Below, in pieces: positions 8,932 to 17,205 of a stretch of DNA of 64,000 bases. This DNA comes from Phormidesmis priestleyi Ana (lineage in GTDB: Bacteria; Cyanobacteriota; Cyanobacteriia; Phormidesmidales; Phormidesmidaceae). The translations under genes were made by a program, and so were the position numbers. Below the pieces are notes generated by a model, which ran no database searches, was not told the DNA's origin, and worked only from the letters and a program-made list of their open reading frames with translations. Numbering within the stretch: the stretch's first letter is position 1; each line of letters opens with the position of its first letter. The stretch lies in the NCBI GenBank assembly GCA_001314865.1, contig LJZR01000013.1, forward strand, positions 62,001 through 126,000, in the 5' to 3' direction.

Positions 8932-9690
8932 ATGATGATGAGACAGTACGTTGGGCGATCGCCTTATTTATTAGCTAGCGTCCTCTTAGGTTTGACAGCA
9001 GCCGTTTGGTTGCCTCTAACACCTTGGGCCTTGGCTCAAGCTCTTCCCATGCCGCCTGATCAGGGCGCACCCACTGGACGCCAACGCGGCGGAGCCTCGC
9101 GGGGCGACTGTGTGAAATATCAAGAGTTGACTGCCTTGGTGCCCCTAGTGAATGACGTTGTCTGGAGTCAAACTAGCAGTCCTACTCCCAATTTTTTCTT
9201 TTACGTTTCCCACTCGCTGACCCCAGACATTCCGCTAGAGCTGGTTGTGCAAGATAGCGAGGATAATTACATCTTTCGTCGGCAGTTCTCGGTTGATGCG
9301 CCATCCGGTATTCTCAAGGTTCCGGTGAGTACCGAGGGTGCTGGCTTGCTCCCTGGGGAAACTTACCGCTGGACATTTTCAATTTACTGTGACGAGGCTA
9401 GCCCATCGGCCTCTGTTTCTGTATTTGGCGCGATCCATCGGGTTGCCAACTCTGTTGCTGTAGAACCTGAGATAAAACCTGAGCGTCTTCTCACCCCCGA
9501 CACGCAGCTTGACTTGGCTAGAGAGTATGCCGCTGCGGGGCTTTGGCATGAGGCGATGGCACTTACCCTGTCGCTTTACCCTACTAGCTCTGGCAATGTT
9601 GAGTATTTAGAGACTTTGTCAGGACTCTTAGAATCTGCTGGAATTTTTGATATTGTTCCTACTGTGCTTGTGAGCAAGGTGCCTGAGTGA
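8932..9690 (+). CDS. DUF928 family exported protein
   Basis: 252 residues from the first of three consecutive ATG codons. A signal peptide (LLASVLLGLTAAVWLPLTPW, cleaved near ALAQA at about residue 36) leads to the DUF928 body: LTALVPLVNDVVWSQTSSPT, FFFYVSHSLTPDIPLELVVQ, PGETYRWTFSIYCDE. The C-terminal helix pair (QLDLAREYAAAGLWHEAMAL) is also typical. DUF928 is a cyanobacterial family of unknown function that regularly accompanies CHASE2 and haemagglutinin genes. The last codons overlap the next gene by four bases (GTGA), which indicates coupled translation with the TpsA-like exoprotein; a role in its export or surface display is inference. Confidence 0.88.
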   Translation: MMMRQYVGRSPYLLASVLLGLTAAVWLPLTPWALAQALPMPPDQGAPTGRQRGGASRGDCVKYQELTALVPLVNDVVWSQTSSPTPNFFFYVSHSLTPDIPLELVVQDSEDNYIFRRQFSVDAPSGILKVPVSTEGAGLLPGETYRWTFSIYCDEASPSASVSVFGAIHRVANSVAVEPEIKPERLLTPDTQLDLAREYAAAGLWHEAMALTLSLYPTSSGNVEYLETLSGLLESAGIFDIVPTVLVSKVPE

Positions 9691-12600
9691 CTTGCCCTGT
9701 TCGCTATCGGTTTCTCTATCAAATTCCCCTCTATCGAATTTCTCTCTATCGCATTCATACTGCTCGTATTCTCTTTGGCATATCGTTCATTGGTTTTGTC
9801 ACCTTGTTGGGGATAGTCTTGTATCCCAATCGAACAGAAGCTCAAGTGACTTCAGACAACACTTTGGCTGCGGAGGAATCAATTGTTCGTATTGTTCCTA
9901 ACGATGGCGTAACCTATCAAATTACGGGCGGAGCCACTAGAGGCGATAATCTCTTTCATAGCTTTGCCGCGTTTTCGTTGCCTGCTGGCGATATCGCGGC
10001 GTTTGAGAATAGCGATCGCATCGCTAACATTATCACCCGAGTCACAGGGGACAGTCTCTCGGAGATAGACGGCACGATTCAAACAAGCGGCAACGCTAAT
10101 TTGTTTTTGATGAATCCGGCGGGTATTGTGTTTGGCCCTAATGCCCGTTTGGATGTTGGCGGTTCCTTTGTAGCTAGCACGGGAGAAGGCGTCGGCTTTG
10201 AAAACGGATTTATCTATGGTGTCGATACTGCTGAGGTGCCGCCGCTATTGACCATCAGTGCGCCTATTGGCCTCAGTTTGGGCAATGCGCCAGGGCCTAT
10301 CACTGGGGTAGGACAAGGCGATACCGCTGCATTGTCAGTTGCGGAAGGTCAAACCCTGGCGCTCATTGGCGGCGATATTTCACTGTCGGGCGTAAGGCTG
10401 GCTGCGCCCGGCGGACGGATTGAACTTGGCGCTGTGAGATCAGCCAACGCCCTGAGCCTTATTTCGGATTCCCAGGGTTTGGACGTGGGTTTTGATGTGG
10501 GTTTTGATGTGGGTTTTGACGGCGTTACCACCTTTGGCGACATTCAACTTTCAAATCGGTCGGTGATTGATGCTAGTGGCGTAGGTGGCGGCGCGATTGA
10601 TCTCCATGGACAAGAGGTCACCCTAACGGAGCAGTCGTCGCTCGTTTCTGACACGTTAGGCGATCAAAATGGTCGCGGTGTTCAGATTAACGCGGATCGG
10701 CTGAGGCTACTGGATAGTGCCTTTATTGGTGCGGCAACCTTGGGCAGTGGGGCGGGCAGCAGTATAGATATCACGGCAAACGACATTGAAATTGTTGGAG
10801 TTGCCATTCCTAACTACAAGCTGTTAGAGCTCAATAGCTTTTTAGGGACACGCCAAATTGCGGAGCGGCAAATAGGCGGAATTGCGGCAACGACTATCGC
10901 CTCAGGACGTACTGGCAATATCACCTTGAACGCTCAAAACCTCCTTTTAGATGAAGGCGTCATTGTTTCTACAGAGTCTTTGGGGACAGGAGATAGCGGT
11001 GATATTGTGGTTAGGGCGACTGACTCGCTACGGGTTAGAGGGTCAGGAATTTTGGCGGGAAGCCGCGTATTGGGCGTTCCTTTATTAACGCCTGATGCGA
11101 TTGCTACAGGCTTGTCTACTCGCGGCATTCCGGCGGGTGAGGGCGGTAGTATTGAAATTAAAACCACTCGACTAGATGTGGAAGATGGCAGTTCAATTGT
11201 GACGGGCACGCTGAGCGATCGCGACTCGGGCAATGTCTCGATTATTGCCACTGAATCTGTCACCTTGCGCGGCCCCTTTGCGCCGTTTGTTTTTTCTTCC
11301 TCAATTACTACGGTCTCCATTGGTGGGGATGGTGCAGCAGGAGATGTAGACATTCAAACAGGACGTTTGTCAGTGCAAGATGGCGCAATTATTTTCGCTG
11401 ATTCGGGGGTTAGAACCCTGATAGGCGATATTGAGTTTGGTGGCCGCGCTGGGAATATAACCATCACAGCCACGGAATCTGTTGAGGTCGTAGGAGGGGT
11501 TCCTCTCGTGGCTATCTTTGGGTCAAGTGCGATTCGCTCACGAACCTTTTCCGATGAGCCTGCGGGCACGCTACAGATCACAACACCGACTTTCAATGTT
11601 TTGGATGGCGGACGGGTCAGCAGTGAAACCTTGAATACAGGGCCAGGCGGTGCCATTAATATTGATGCCTTCACCGTGCTCGTTTCGGGGGCCGGTAACA
11701 AAGACCCCGATGGCAACAGTGCTATTCTGGCTAATTCTGGGTTTGAGGCTCGGGTCGCCTTTATCACAGGGCGAATTGAGCAGGTTCCTGCTAGCGGCTC
11801 CGGCGGCGCCATTACAATTAATGCCACTAATCTCACTGTGCAGGATACGGGTGAAATTTCGGTGAGAAGCTTTGGCTCGGGTGCAGCGGGCAACCTCGAC
11901 ATTAATGCCACCACTGTTCGACTAGATCGTGAGGGCAGCTTTAGCGCCACTACCACCATGGATGGCGGCGGTAACATTGCTGTGAGGGCCAACACTTTGC
12001 TCTTAGACCGTAGCCGCATCACCGCGAGTTCAGAGAGTGGTGATGGCGGCAATCTGTTGTTTAATCTGCAAGATTTGCTCTCGCTGAGAAACGGCAGCCT
12101 GATTTCCACCGAAGCCGGGACTGCTGGGGCTGGTGGCAACGGCGGCGACATTGTCCTCAACTTGCCTAATGCCTTTATTTTGGCGGTTCCTATAGAAAAC
12201 AGCGACATTCGCGCCAATGCGTTTGAGGGCGACGGCGGCAATGTTAATGTCGCAGCGCGCAATTTATTGGGCATTGCCTTTCGTCCTAATGTGCTAGATA
12301 CCCCTTTGAGTGATATCACTGCCAGCTCTCGGTTTGGTAATAGCGGCACAGTCACTATCAATGAAGTCTCCCCAGATATTGCTCAGGACGATATTTCGCT
12401 ACCGGCTGCAACTGCTCCGACGACGTTGGCCCAAGGCTGTCGGGGGCAGGGCTCACAGGCGGGTAGTTTTGTGATTACTGGGCGCGGCGGTTTACCGACT
12501 CATCCTGCCGCGCCTTTGGGTGCCAGCACGGTCTGGCATGATTTGGCGCCTATTCCAGTTTTAGAAAACAGTTCTGCTGAAGACGAGGCGATCGCACCTC

Positions 12601-12743
12601 CCCAAGCCCCACCCATGACACCGGATGCTTCCCCAGTTGAGGCGAAAAGCTGGACTCGCACCGAAGCGGGCACAGTGGTGCTCCTCGCGGATGGGACGGC
12701 GGCACCTGATTACTTTGTGCCAACTGACTGCGCGGGCAACTGA
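9687..12743 (+). CDS. Filamentous haemagglutinin-like exoprotein (TpsA family)
   Basis: The 1018-residue protein starts at a GTG overlapping the DUF928 stop. After a hydrophobic signal (RILFGISFIGFVTLLGIVLY, residues about 27-46) comes the two-partner-secretion domain (residues about 55-175), with the marker NLFLMNPAGIVFGPNARLDV. The body is a long beta-helix of irregular repeats rich in Gly, Ala, Ile and Asn. Near the C terminus SFVITGRGGLP is a signature I know from cyanobacterial members. In-frame repeats encode LYRIS units at the start and GFDV units near residues 267-279. No TpsB/ShlB outer-membrane transporter is present in the window, so its partner must be elsewhere. A surface adhesin role is inferred from the family. 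Confidence 0.9.
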   Translation: MTCPVRYRFLYQIPLYRISLYRIHTARILFGISFIGFVTLLGIVLYPNRTEAQVTSDNTLAAEESIVRIVPNDGVTYQITGGATRGDNLFHSFAAFSLPAGDIAAFENSDRIANIITRVTGDSLSEIDGTIQTSGNANLFLMNPAGIVFGPNARLDVGGSFVASTGEGVGFENGFIYGVDTAEVPPLLTISAPIGLSLGNAPGPITGVGQGDTAALSVAEGQTLALIGGDISLSGVRLAAPGGRIELGAVRSANALSLISDSQGLDVGFDVGFDVGFDGVTTFGDIQLSNRSVIDASGVGGGAIDLHGQEVTLTEQSSLVSDTLGDQNGRGVQINADRLRLLDSAFIGAATLGSGAGSSIDITANDIEIVGVAIPNYKLLELNSFLGTRQIAERQIGGIAATTIASGRTGNITLNAQNLLLDEGVIVSTESLGTGDSGDIVVRATDSLRVRGSGILAGSRVLGVPLLTPDAIATGLSTRGIPAGEGGSIEIKTTRLDVEDGSSIVTGTLSDRDSGNVSIIATESVTLRGPFAPFVFSSSITTVSIGGDGAAGDVDIQTGRLSVQDGAIIFADSGVRTLIGDIEFGGRAGNITITATESVEVVGGVPLVAIFGSSAIRSRTFSDEPAGTLQITTPTFNVLDGGRVSSETLNTGPGGAINIDAFTVLVSGAGNKDPDGNSAILANSGFEARVAFITGRIEQVPASGSGGAITINATNLTVQDTGEISVRSFGSGAAGNLDINATTVRLDREGSFSATTTMDGGGNIAVRANTLLLDRSRITASSESGDGGNLLFNLQDLLSLRNGSLISTEAGTAGAGGNGGDIVLNLPNAFILAVPIENSDIRANAFEGDGGNVNVAARNLLGIAFRPNVLDTPLSDITASSRFGNSGTVTINEVSPDIAQDDISLPAATAPTTLAQGCRGQGSQAGSFVITGRGGLPTHPAAPLGASTVWHDLAPIPVLENSSAEDEAIAPPQAPPMTPDASPVEAKSWTRTEAGTVVLLADGTAAPDYFVPTDCAGN

Positions 12744-12778
12744 CTGTGCGGGCGGCTGATTGTGCGGGCGACTGAGCC
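12721..12778. repeat. 16-bp tandem repeat spanning the TpsA stop codon
   Basis: CAACTGACTGCGCGGG and two variants run head to tail, with a further partial copy. The TGA stop at 12741-12743 lies inside the second copy, so the same unit codes for the last residues and continues into the 3' untranslated region. Confidence 0.85.
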
Positions 12779-12910
12779 ACTGGCCCCGATTGACCGCTTC
12801 GCAAAGACTGTGTTTTGAGATTTTTCCCGCTTCTTTGTTCACAGGTTAGGCCGACTCGGCCAGGCGGATAGCTTCAGTCAGATCAAAAACAGGAATGAAT
12901 CTTTTGATTG

Positions 12911-12948
12911 CTGCATAGTTTGCTTGTATCAACCGTATATGTCCCTAA
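12911..12948 (+). promoter_or_regulatory. Element shared with the ParA-like gene upstream region
   Basis: CTGCATA, 13 bp, AACCGTATAT, 2 bp, CCCTAA. The same words with identical spacing occur at 16219-16256; 27 of 38 positions match. This copy is 53-90 bp before the kinase start. It may be a promoter core or a regulator site; no regulator is recognised. Confidence 0.5.
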
Positions 12949-12980
12949 TCTGACCTTTCGCCCCGCCTGCAAAGGAGGAA

Positions 12981-13004
12981 ATGTACACCAATGTAGTGCC
13001 ATGA
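12981..13004 (+). CDS. Possible 7-codon leader peptide coupled to the kinase start
   Basis: A strong ribosome site, AAAGGAGGAA at 12971-12980, directly abuts an ATG that opens MYTNVVP and stops at a TGA overlapping the kinase ATG (ATGA at 13001-13004). The Shine-Dalgarno sequence is too close to this ATG for ideal initiation and rather far (20 bp) from the kinase ATG, so which start it serves is unclear. If the short frame is translated it would couple kinase translation. Confidence 0.3.
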   Translation: MYTNVVP

Positions 13005-16000
13005 AAGCCTTAAAGATCCTACGCCAACAGGTATTATCCAACTTGTTGTCAAACATGCCGCTCCGGACGGTTCTCATTGTGCCGTTTGTGCTCCAAGCTC
13101 TGGGCGCGGTAGGGCTTGTTGGCTATCTATCTTTCCGGAATGGGCAGCAAGCCGTGAATGAATTGGCGACTCGCCTCCGCCGTGAGATGAGTGCTCGTAT
13201 TGAAGGAGAGCTAGAGCAATTGCTCGAAAGTCCTCACCAGTTTAACCGCCTCAATGCAGTGGCCTTTGCTGAGGGAAGGTTTGATATGCTGAACGGCAGC
13301 AATGCCGTCCAATTTATGCGGCAGTTGAAGGTCTCTAACTTTACCTTTGGAGCTTATTGCGGCGATGTTAGGGGGCGGTTGCTGGCCTCAATGCGATATG
13401 AATCGACGGATCTATCGACTCTGACATTAGCGGCTAGTAATGAAGCGTCTGATTTTATCTATACGTTTTATCAGATTGACAGCGATGGCAATAAGGGTGC
13501 GGTCATTGAACGGTTGCGTCATCTCGATCCTCGGGTTAGGCCTTGGTATCAGAAGGCGATTAGCTCAAAAGCGCCTGTCTGGAGTGAGGTGTATCTTGAC
13601 TTTATAACCGGGCTGCCTACGATTACGGCAAGCGAACCGGTATATGCAGAAGGTGGGCGACTGCTGGGCGTTTGTGCAACGGATATTGTGCTGCTCCAAG
13701 ATGTTCGGCAGTTTTTAGCCAATCTTTCCATCGGAGAATCTGGTATTGCTTTTGTGATGGATCGCTCTGGCACGGTGCTATCGAGTTCTACCGATGAGTC
13801 GCCAATTCAGGGTGAAGGCGAAGATATTATGTTGCTGCAAGCTGTAGATAGTCGCGATCGCTTGATTCGATCCACAGCCAGGTATTTGCAATCGCACTTT
13901 GGCAGCTTTGAGGTGATTCAAAAGTCGCAGCAGCTTGATTTCAAACTGGCCAATGAGGGGCTTAGCTTAAGGGGCGGTGAGCGTCAGTTTGTAGAAGTAC
14001 TGCCCTTTCGCGACAGCCGAGGGTTGGACTGGCTAATTGTGGTGACCCTGCCAGAGTCAGACTTTATGGGGCAAATTTATGCGAATACTCGCAATAGCGT
14101 TTTGCTCTGTATTGTGGCGCTGGCGATCGCGACTGGCGTAGGAATTTTAACAGCCCGCTGGGTGATTCGACCGCTCTTAGAACTCAACACGGCAGCCAAG
14201 GATATTGCCAAAGGCGAGCTCGCTCGAACCGTCGAGATTTATCGATCGGACGAAGTGGGCGAACTGGCCAAGTCTTTTAACGCGATGGCTGGTCAACTCC
14301 AAGCGTCTTTTCAAGTGCTTGAAGCCAAGAATGCTGAACTAGAGCACCTAGACAAACTCAAGGACGAGTTTTTAGCCAATACCTCTCATGAGCTGCGCAC
14401 CCCGCTAAATGGCATGATCGGCATTGCCGAATCGATGATCCACGGGGCCACCGGCGAACTTGCCGAAATTCAAGAGCGCAACCTGTGGATGATTTCCCAG
14501 AGTGGTCATCGCCTCTCTAATCTGGTCAATGACATTCTAGATTTTTCCAAACTTAAGCATAAAAGCATTGAACTACAGCTTAAGCCTGTTAGCCTGCGGG
14601 AAGTGGTTGAGGTGGTATTGACCATGAGCCATTCTTTGGTAATTGTCAAACAGCTGAAATTAGTCAATACGGTTGCGTCGGATCTTCCCCTTGCTAAGGC
14701 TGACGAAAACCGTCTTCAGCAAATTCTTTACAACCTCATTGGCAATGCCATTAAATTTACAGCGTCGGGAACGGTGACGGTTTCGGCAGAACAGATTCAG
14801 GCTTCATCAAAAGAGGAGGCGTTTTTGGCTGTTACGGTTGCCGATACAGGCGTTGGCATTCCCGCAGATAAGCTGGAGCGAATTTTTGAAGCTTTTGAGC
14901 AGGCAGAAGGCTCTACGGCTCGGGAATATGGGGGCACGGGGTTGGGGCTGGCCGTTACCAAACAGTTGGTTGAACTACATCAGGGTGAACTCACTGTGAC
15001 TTCTAGGGTTGAAGAGGGCTCTCAGTTTACCTTTACGTTGCCTGTTGCCAAGGAATCGACCTATCAGAGCCAGTATGGGCCTACCGTGAGCACTCAGCGT
15101 TTGCGCATGACTTCTTCCAAAACATGGGATTCCAAGACATGGGATTTCAAAACATGGGATTCCAACACATGGGACGATGCGATCGCCGAAAATACCTTCA
15201 CCACCCTTGCGAATCCTACCGATTTATCGGGATCTGTCATTTTGGTTGTGGACGATGAGCCTGTGAATTTGCAAGTGCTCGCAAACCATTTGTCGCTGCA
15301 TTATTCCGCGATTGTGCAAGCCAGCAATGGGGAAGATGCGTTGCGGCTGATTGAGAAAGGGCTACGACCTGCCATCATTTTGCTGGATGTGATGATGCCC
15401 AGAATGACTGGCTATGAGGTCACTCAGCGCCTGCGCGAAAGTTATCCAGCGACTGATCTGCCGATTGTGCTGCTCACGGCAAAAACCCAGGTTGCCGATT
15501 TGGTCACTGGGCTAGCGGCAGGGGCTAACGATTATCTGACTAAGCCCATTGCCCGTGAAGAATTGCTGGCGCGCATTCGCACTCACTTGAATTTAAGCCA
15601 GCTGCGGGAGGCGCTGCAAATTGAAGAATCTAAGTATCGCAGTATGTTTGAAAATGCGGTAGAAGGGATTTTTCAATCTTCTCCCGATGGTCAATTTTTA
15701 AATGTGAATCCGGCCTATGCTCAACTGTTTGGCTATGACTCTCCTGAAGCCATGCTATCTAGCATTCAGGAAATTTCGGGACAACTGTATGTCAATCCGG
15801 ATCAGCGCGATGAGTTTAAGCACTTGCTGAATGCTCACGGAGAGATTCGTGATTTTGAGTTTGAGGCGTATCGGGGCGATCGCACCAAAATTTGGGTATC
15901 GGTTTGGGCTAGAGCGGTCAAAGATTCTCAAGACACGGTGCTGTACTACGAAGGTAACTGTATTGATATTACTGAACGCAAGCAGCAAGAAGAAGCTTGG

Positions 16001-16144
16001 AAACGGCAGCTGCAAGAATTGAAGATTGAAATCGATCACAAGCAACGGGCGCGGCAAGTGGCTGAAATTACCTCTACTGACTATTTTCAGCAGTTGATAG
16101 CAGAAGCGGATGAACTCAGAAATTTGGACGATGCATGGGATTAA
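13001..16144 (+). CDS. Hybrid sensor histidine kinase with receiver, PAS and shared C-terminal tail
   Basis: From the ATG at 13001 the protein has 1047 residues; an upstream in-frame TTG at 12908 is unlikely. Order: TM1 (about residues 20-40), a large periplasmic dCache-like sensor, TM2 (about 365-390), HAMP, coiled coil, HisKA with the phosphoacceptor His463 in SHELRTPLNGMIG, HATPase (NLIGNAIKF, DTGVGIP, GGTGLGLAV), receiver with Asp796 in LLDVMMPRMTGYE, PAS (about 877-1000) and a charged tail ending YFQQLIAEADELRNLDDAWD. Four KTWDS-like repeats link kinase and receiver. The PAS and tail closely resemble those of the sensor protein at 18453-20015. The gene is followed by a ParA-like ATPase and a glutaminase on the same strand. 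All catalytic motifs look intact. Confidence 0.93.
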   Translation: MKALKILRQQVLSNLLSNMPLRTVLIVPFVLQALGAVGLVGYLSFRNGQQAVNELATRLRREMSARIEGELEQLLESPHQFNRLNAVAFAEGRFDMLNGSNAVQFMRQLKVSNFTFGAYCGDVRGRLLASMRYESTDLSTLTLAASNEASDFIYTFYQIDSDGNKGAVIERLRHLDPRVRPWYQKAISSKAPVWSEVYLDFITGLPTITASEPVYAEGGRLLGVCATDIVLLQDVRQFLANLSIGESGIAFVMDRSGTVLSSSTDESPIQGEGEDIMLLQAVDSRDRLIRSTARYLQSHFGSFEVIQKSQQLDFKLANEGLSLRGGERQFVEVLPFRDSRGLDWLIVVTLPESDFMGQIYANTRNSVLLCIVALAIATGVGILTARWVIRPLLELNTAAKDIAKGELARTVEIYRSDEVGELAKSFNAMAGQLQASFQVLEAKNAELEHLDKLKDEFLANTSHELRTPLNGMIGIAESMIHGATGELAEIQERNLWMISQSGHRLSNLVNDILDFSKLKHKSIELQLKPVSLREVVEVVLTMSHSLVIVKQLKLVNTVASDLPLAKADENRLQQILYNLIGNAIKFTASGTVTVSAEQIQASSKEEAFLAVTVADTGVGIPADKLERIFEAFEQAEGSTAREYGGTGLGLAVTKQLVELHQGELTVTSRVEEGSQFTFTLPVAKESTYQSQYGPTVSTQRLRMTSSKTWDSKTWDFKTWDSNTWDDAIAENTFTTLANPTDLSGSVILVVDDEPVNLQVLANHLSLHYSAIVQASNGEDALRLIEKGLRPAIILLDVMMPRMTGYEVTQRLRESYPATDLPIVLLTAKTQVADLVTGLAAGANDYLTKPIAREELLARIRTHLNLSQLREALQIEESKYRSMFENAVEGIFQSSPDGQFLNVNPAYAQLFGYDSPEAMLSSIQEISGQLYVNPDQRDEFKHLLNAHGEIRDFEFEAYRGDRTKIWVSVWARAVKDSQDTVLYYEGNCIDITERKQQEEAWKRQLQELKIEIDHKQRARQVAEITSTDYFQQLIAEADELRNLDDAWD

Positions 16145-16149
16145 TGGCA

Positions 16150-16190
16150 AAACCAGAGAACTATTCGAGATTTCGGCACTGGTTTCTTTT
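16150..16190 (+). terminator. Likely terminator after the hybrid kinase
   Basis: AAACCAG pairs with CTGGTTT across a 22-nt loop and is followed by CTTTT; the stem lies a few bases after the stop codon. The long loop lowers confidence. The 297-bp gap to 16441 also holds a CCGTC/GACGG mini-hairpin near 16342 and short ACGCACAGTGTAAG repeats near 16300-16333. Confidence 0.5.
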
Positions 16191-16218
16191 AGCAATTTTT
16201 TACAACACCTGATTACAG

Positions 16219-16256
16219 CTGCATACTTCTTTGGCCTTAACCGTATATTCCCTTAA
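16219..16256 (+). promoter_or_regulatory. Second copy of the shared upstream element
   Basis: CTGCATA, 13 bp, AACCGTATAT, 2 bp, CCTTAA, with the same layout as 12911-12948. It lies about 190 bp before the ParA-like gene and after the probable kinase terminator, so it could give the ATPase-glutaminase pair its own promoter under the same control as the kinase. AACCGTATA recurs once more at 20197, without the CTGCATA half. Confidence 0.5.
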
Positions 16257-16441
16257 GTAAACGATCGATTGAAATCACGCATGAGGAATACGCAATGCAC
16301 ACAGCGCACAGTATAAGACGCACAGTGTAAGACGCTACAAAACCGTCGCTTGATTGACGGGGTCTGGGCAGGTGACTCAGTAGAGAGCGTGAGCGCGCGG
16401 CAGTTTATCAGTTTTTATAGTAGTCTTACTTATTCTTTACT

Positions 16442-17200
16442 ATGCCAAAAGTTGTTTCTATTCACTCCTATCGAGGGGGCACAGGGAAGTCGAACTTCAC
16501 GGCTAATCTGGCGACGACGGTGGCTGCTCAGGGCTATCGGGTAGGGGTGGTTGATACCGACCTGCCTTCACCCGGCATTCACAATTTGTTTTGTTTAGAG
16601 CCAGAGCAAACTCAAAAGGCGCTGAATCATTACCTGTGGGGAGACTGTCCGATTACATCGGTGGCCTACGATGTGAGTGCCAATGTGGGCATTACGAGTG
16701 GTGGGCAGCTTTTTTTGGTGCCATCAAGCGTCAAAGCCGATGACATTGCTCGCATTCTTAACAACGGTTACGATGCCCGGTTGATGAATGACGGGTTTCG
16801 CAGTTTGGTCAAAGCGTTACAGCTTGATTATTTGTTTATTGATACTCATCCAGGACTCTCTAAAGAGACGTTTTTATCTATTGCGATTTCTCATGTGCTG
16901 TTGTTGATTTTGCGGCCCGATAAGCAAGATTATCAAGGCACCGCCGTGACTGCAGATGTGGCCCGCCAGCTCAAGGTTCGCAAAATGCTGCTGGCGATTA
17001 ATAAGGTTTACAGCACTCTGAATTTAGAGGCGCTACAACAAAAGGTAGAAGAAACCTTTCATGAGACCGTGGCGGGGGTGTTTCCCTTGTCGGAGGAGGT
17101 GGTGCAGCTCGCCAGTGAAGGGGTGTTTTGCGTGAAATATCCTGACCATCCGATTAGCCAAGAGTTCCGTAAAGTCGCTCAGCAAATTATGGAGGCTTAG
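16442..17200 (+). CDS. ParA/MinD-like ATPase
   Basis: 252 residues. The Walker A is [11 protein letters not shown] (residues 9-19): the P-loop lysine K16 is kept, but the signature lysine of the KGGxGK form is arginine (R11). [13 protein letters not shown] gives the second motif, YLFIDTHPG the Walker B region. A partition or positioning ATPase that dimerises on ATP is expected, acting at membrane or nucleoid. No ParB or MinE is nearby. Instead it sits between two sensory proteins with a common C-terminal tail, and five bases upstream of a glutaminase gene, so it more likely positions a signalling complex than DNA. That role is inference. The family call is firm. Confidence 0.9.
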   Translation: MPKVVSIHSYRGGTGKSNFTANLATTVAAQGYRVGVVDTDLPSPGIHNLFCLEPEQTQKALNHYLWGDCPITSVAYDVSANVGITSGGQLFLVPSSVKADDIARILNNGYDARLMNDGFRSLVKALQLDYLFIDTHPGLSKETFLSIAISHVLLLILRPDKQDYQGTAVTADVARQLKVRKMLLAINKVYSTLNLEALQQKVEETFHETVAGVFPLSEEVVQLASEGVFCVKYPDHPISQEFRKVAQQIMEA

Positions 17201-17205
17201 TTGGG

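Noticed and set aside
11354-12361. Minus-strand frame of 335 codons within the haemagglutinin gene
   Set aside because: It lies fully inside a well supported TpsA gene and has biased Ser/Leu/Pro composition expected of an antisense shadow.
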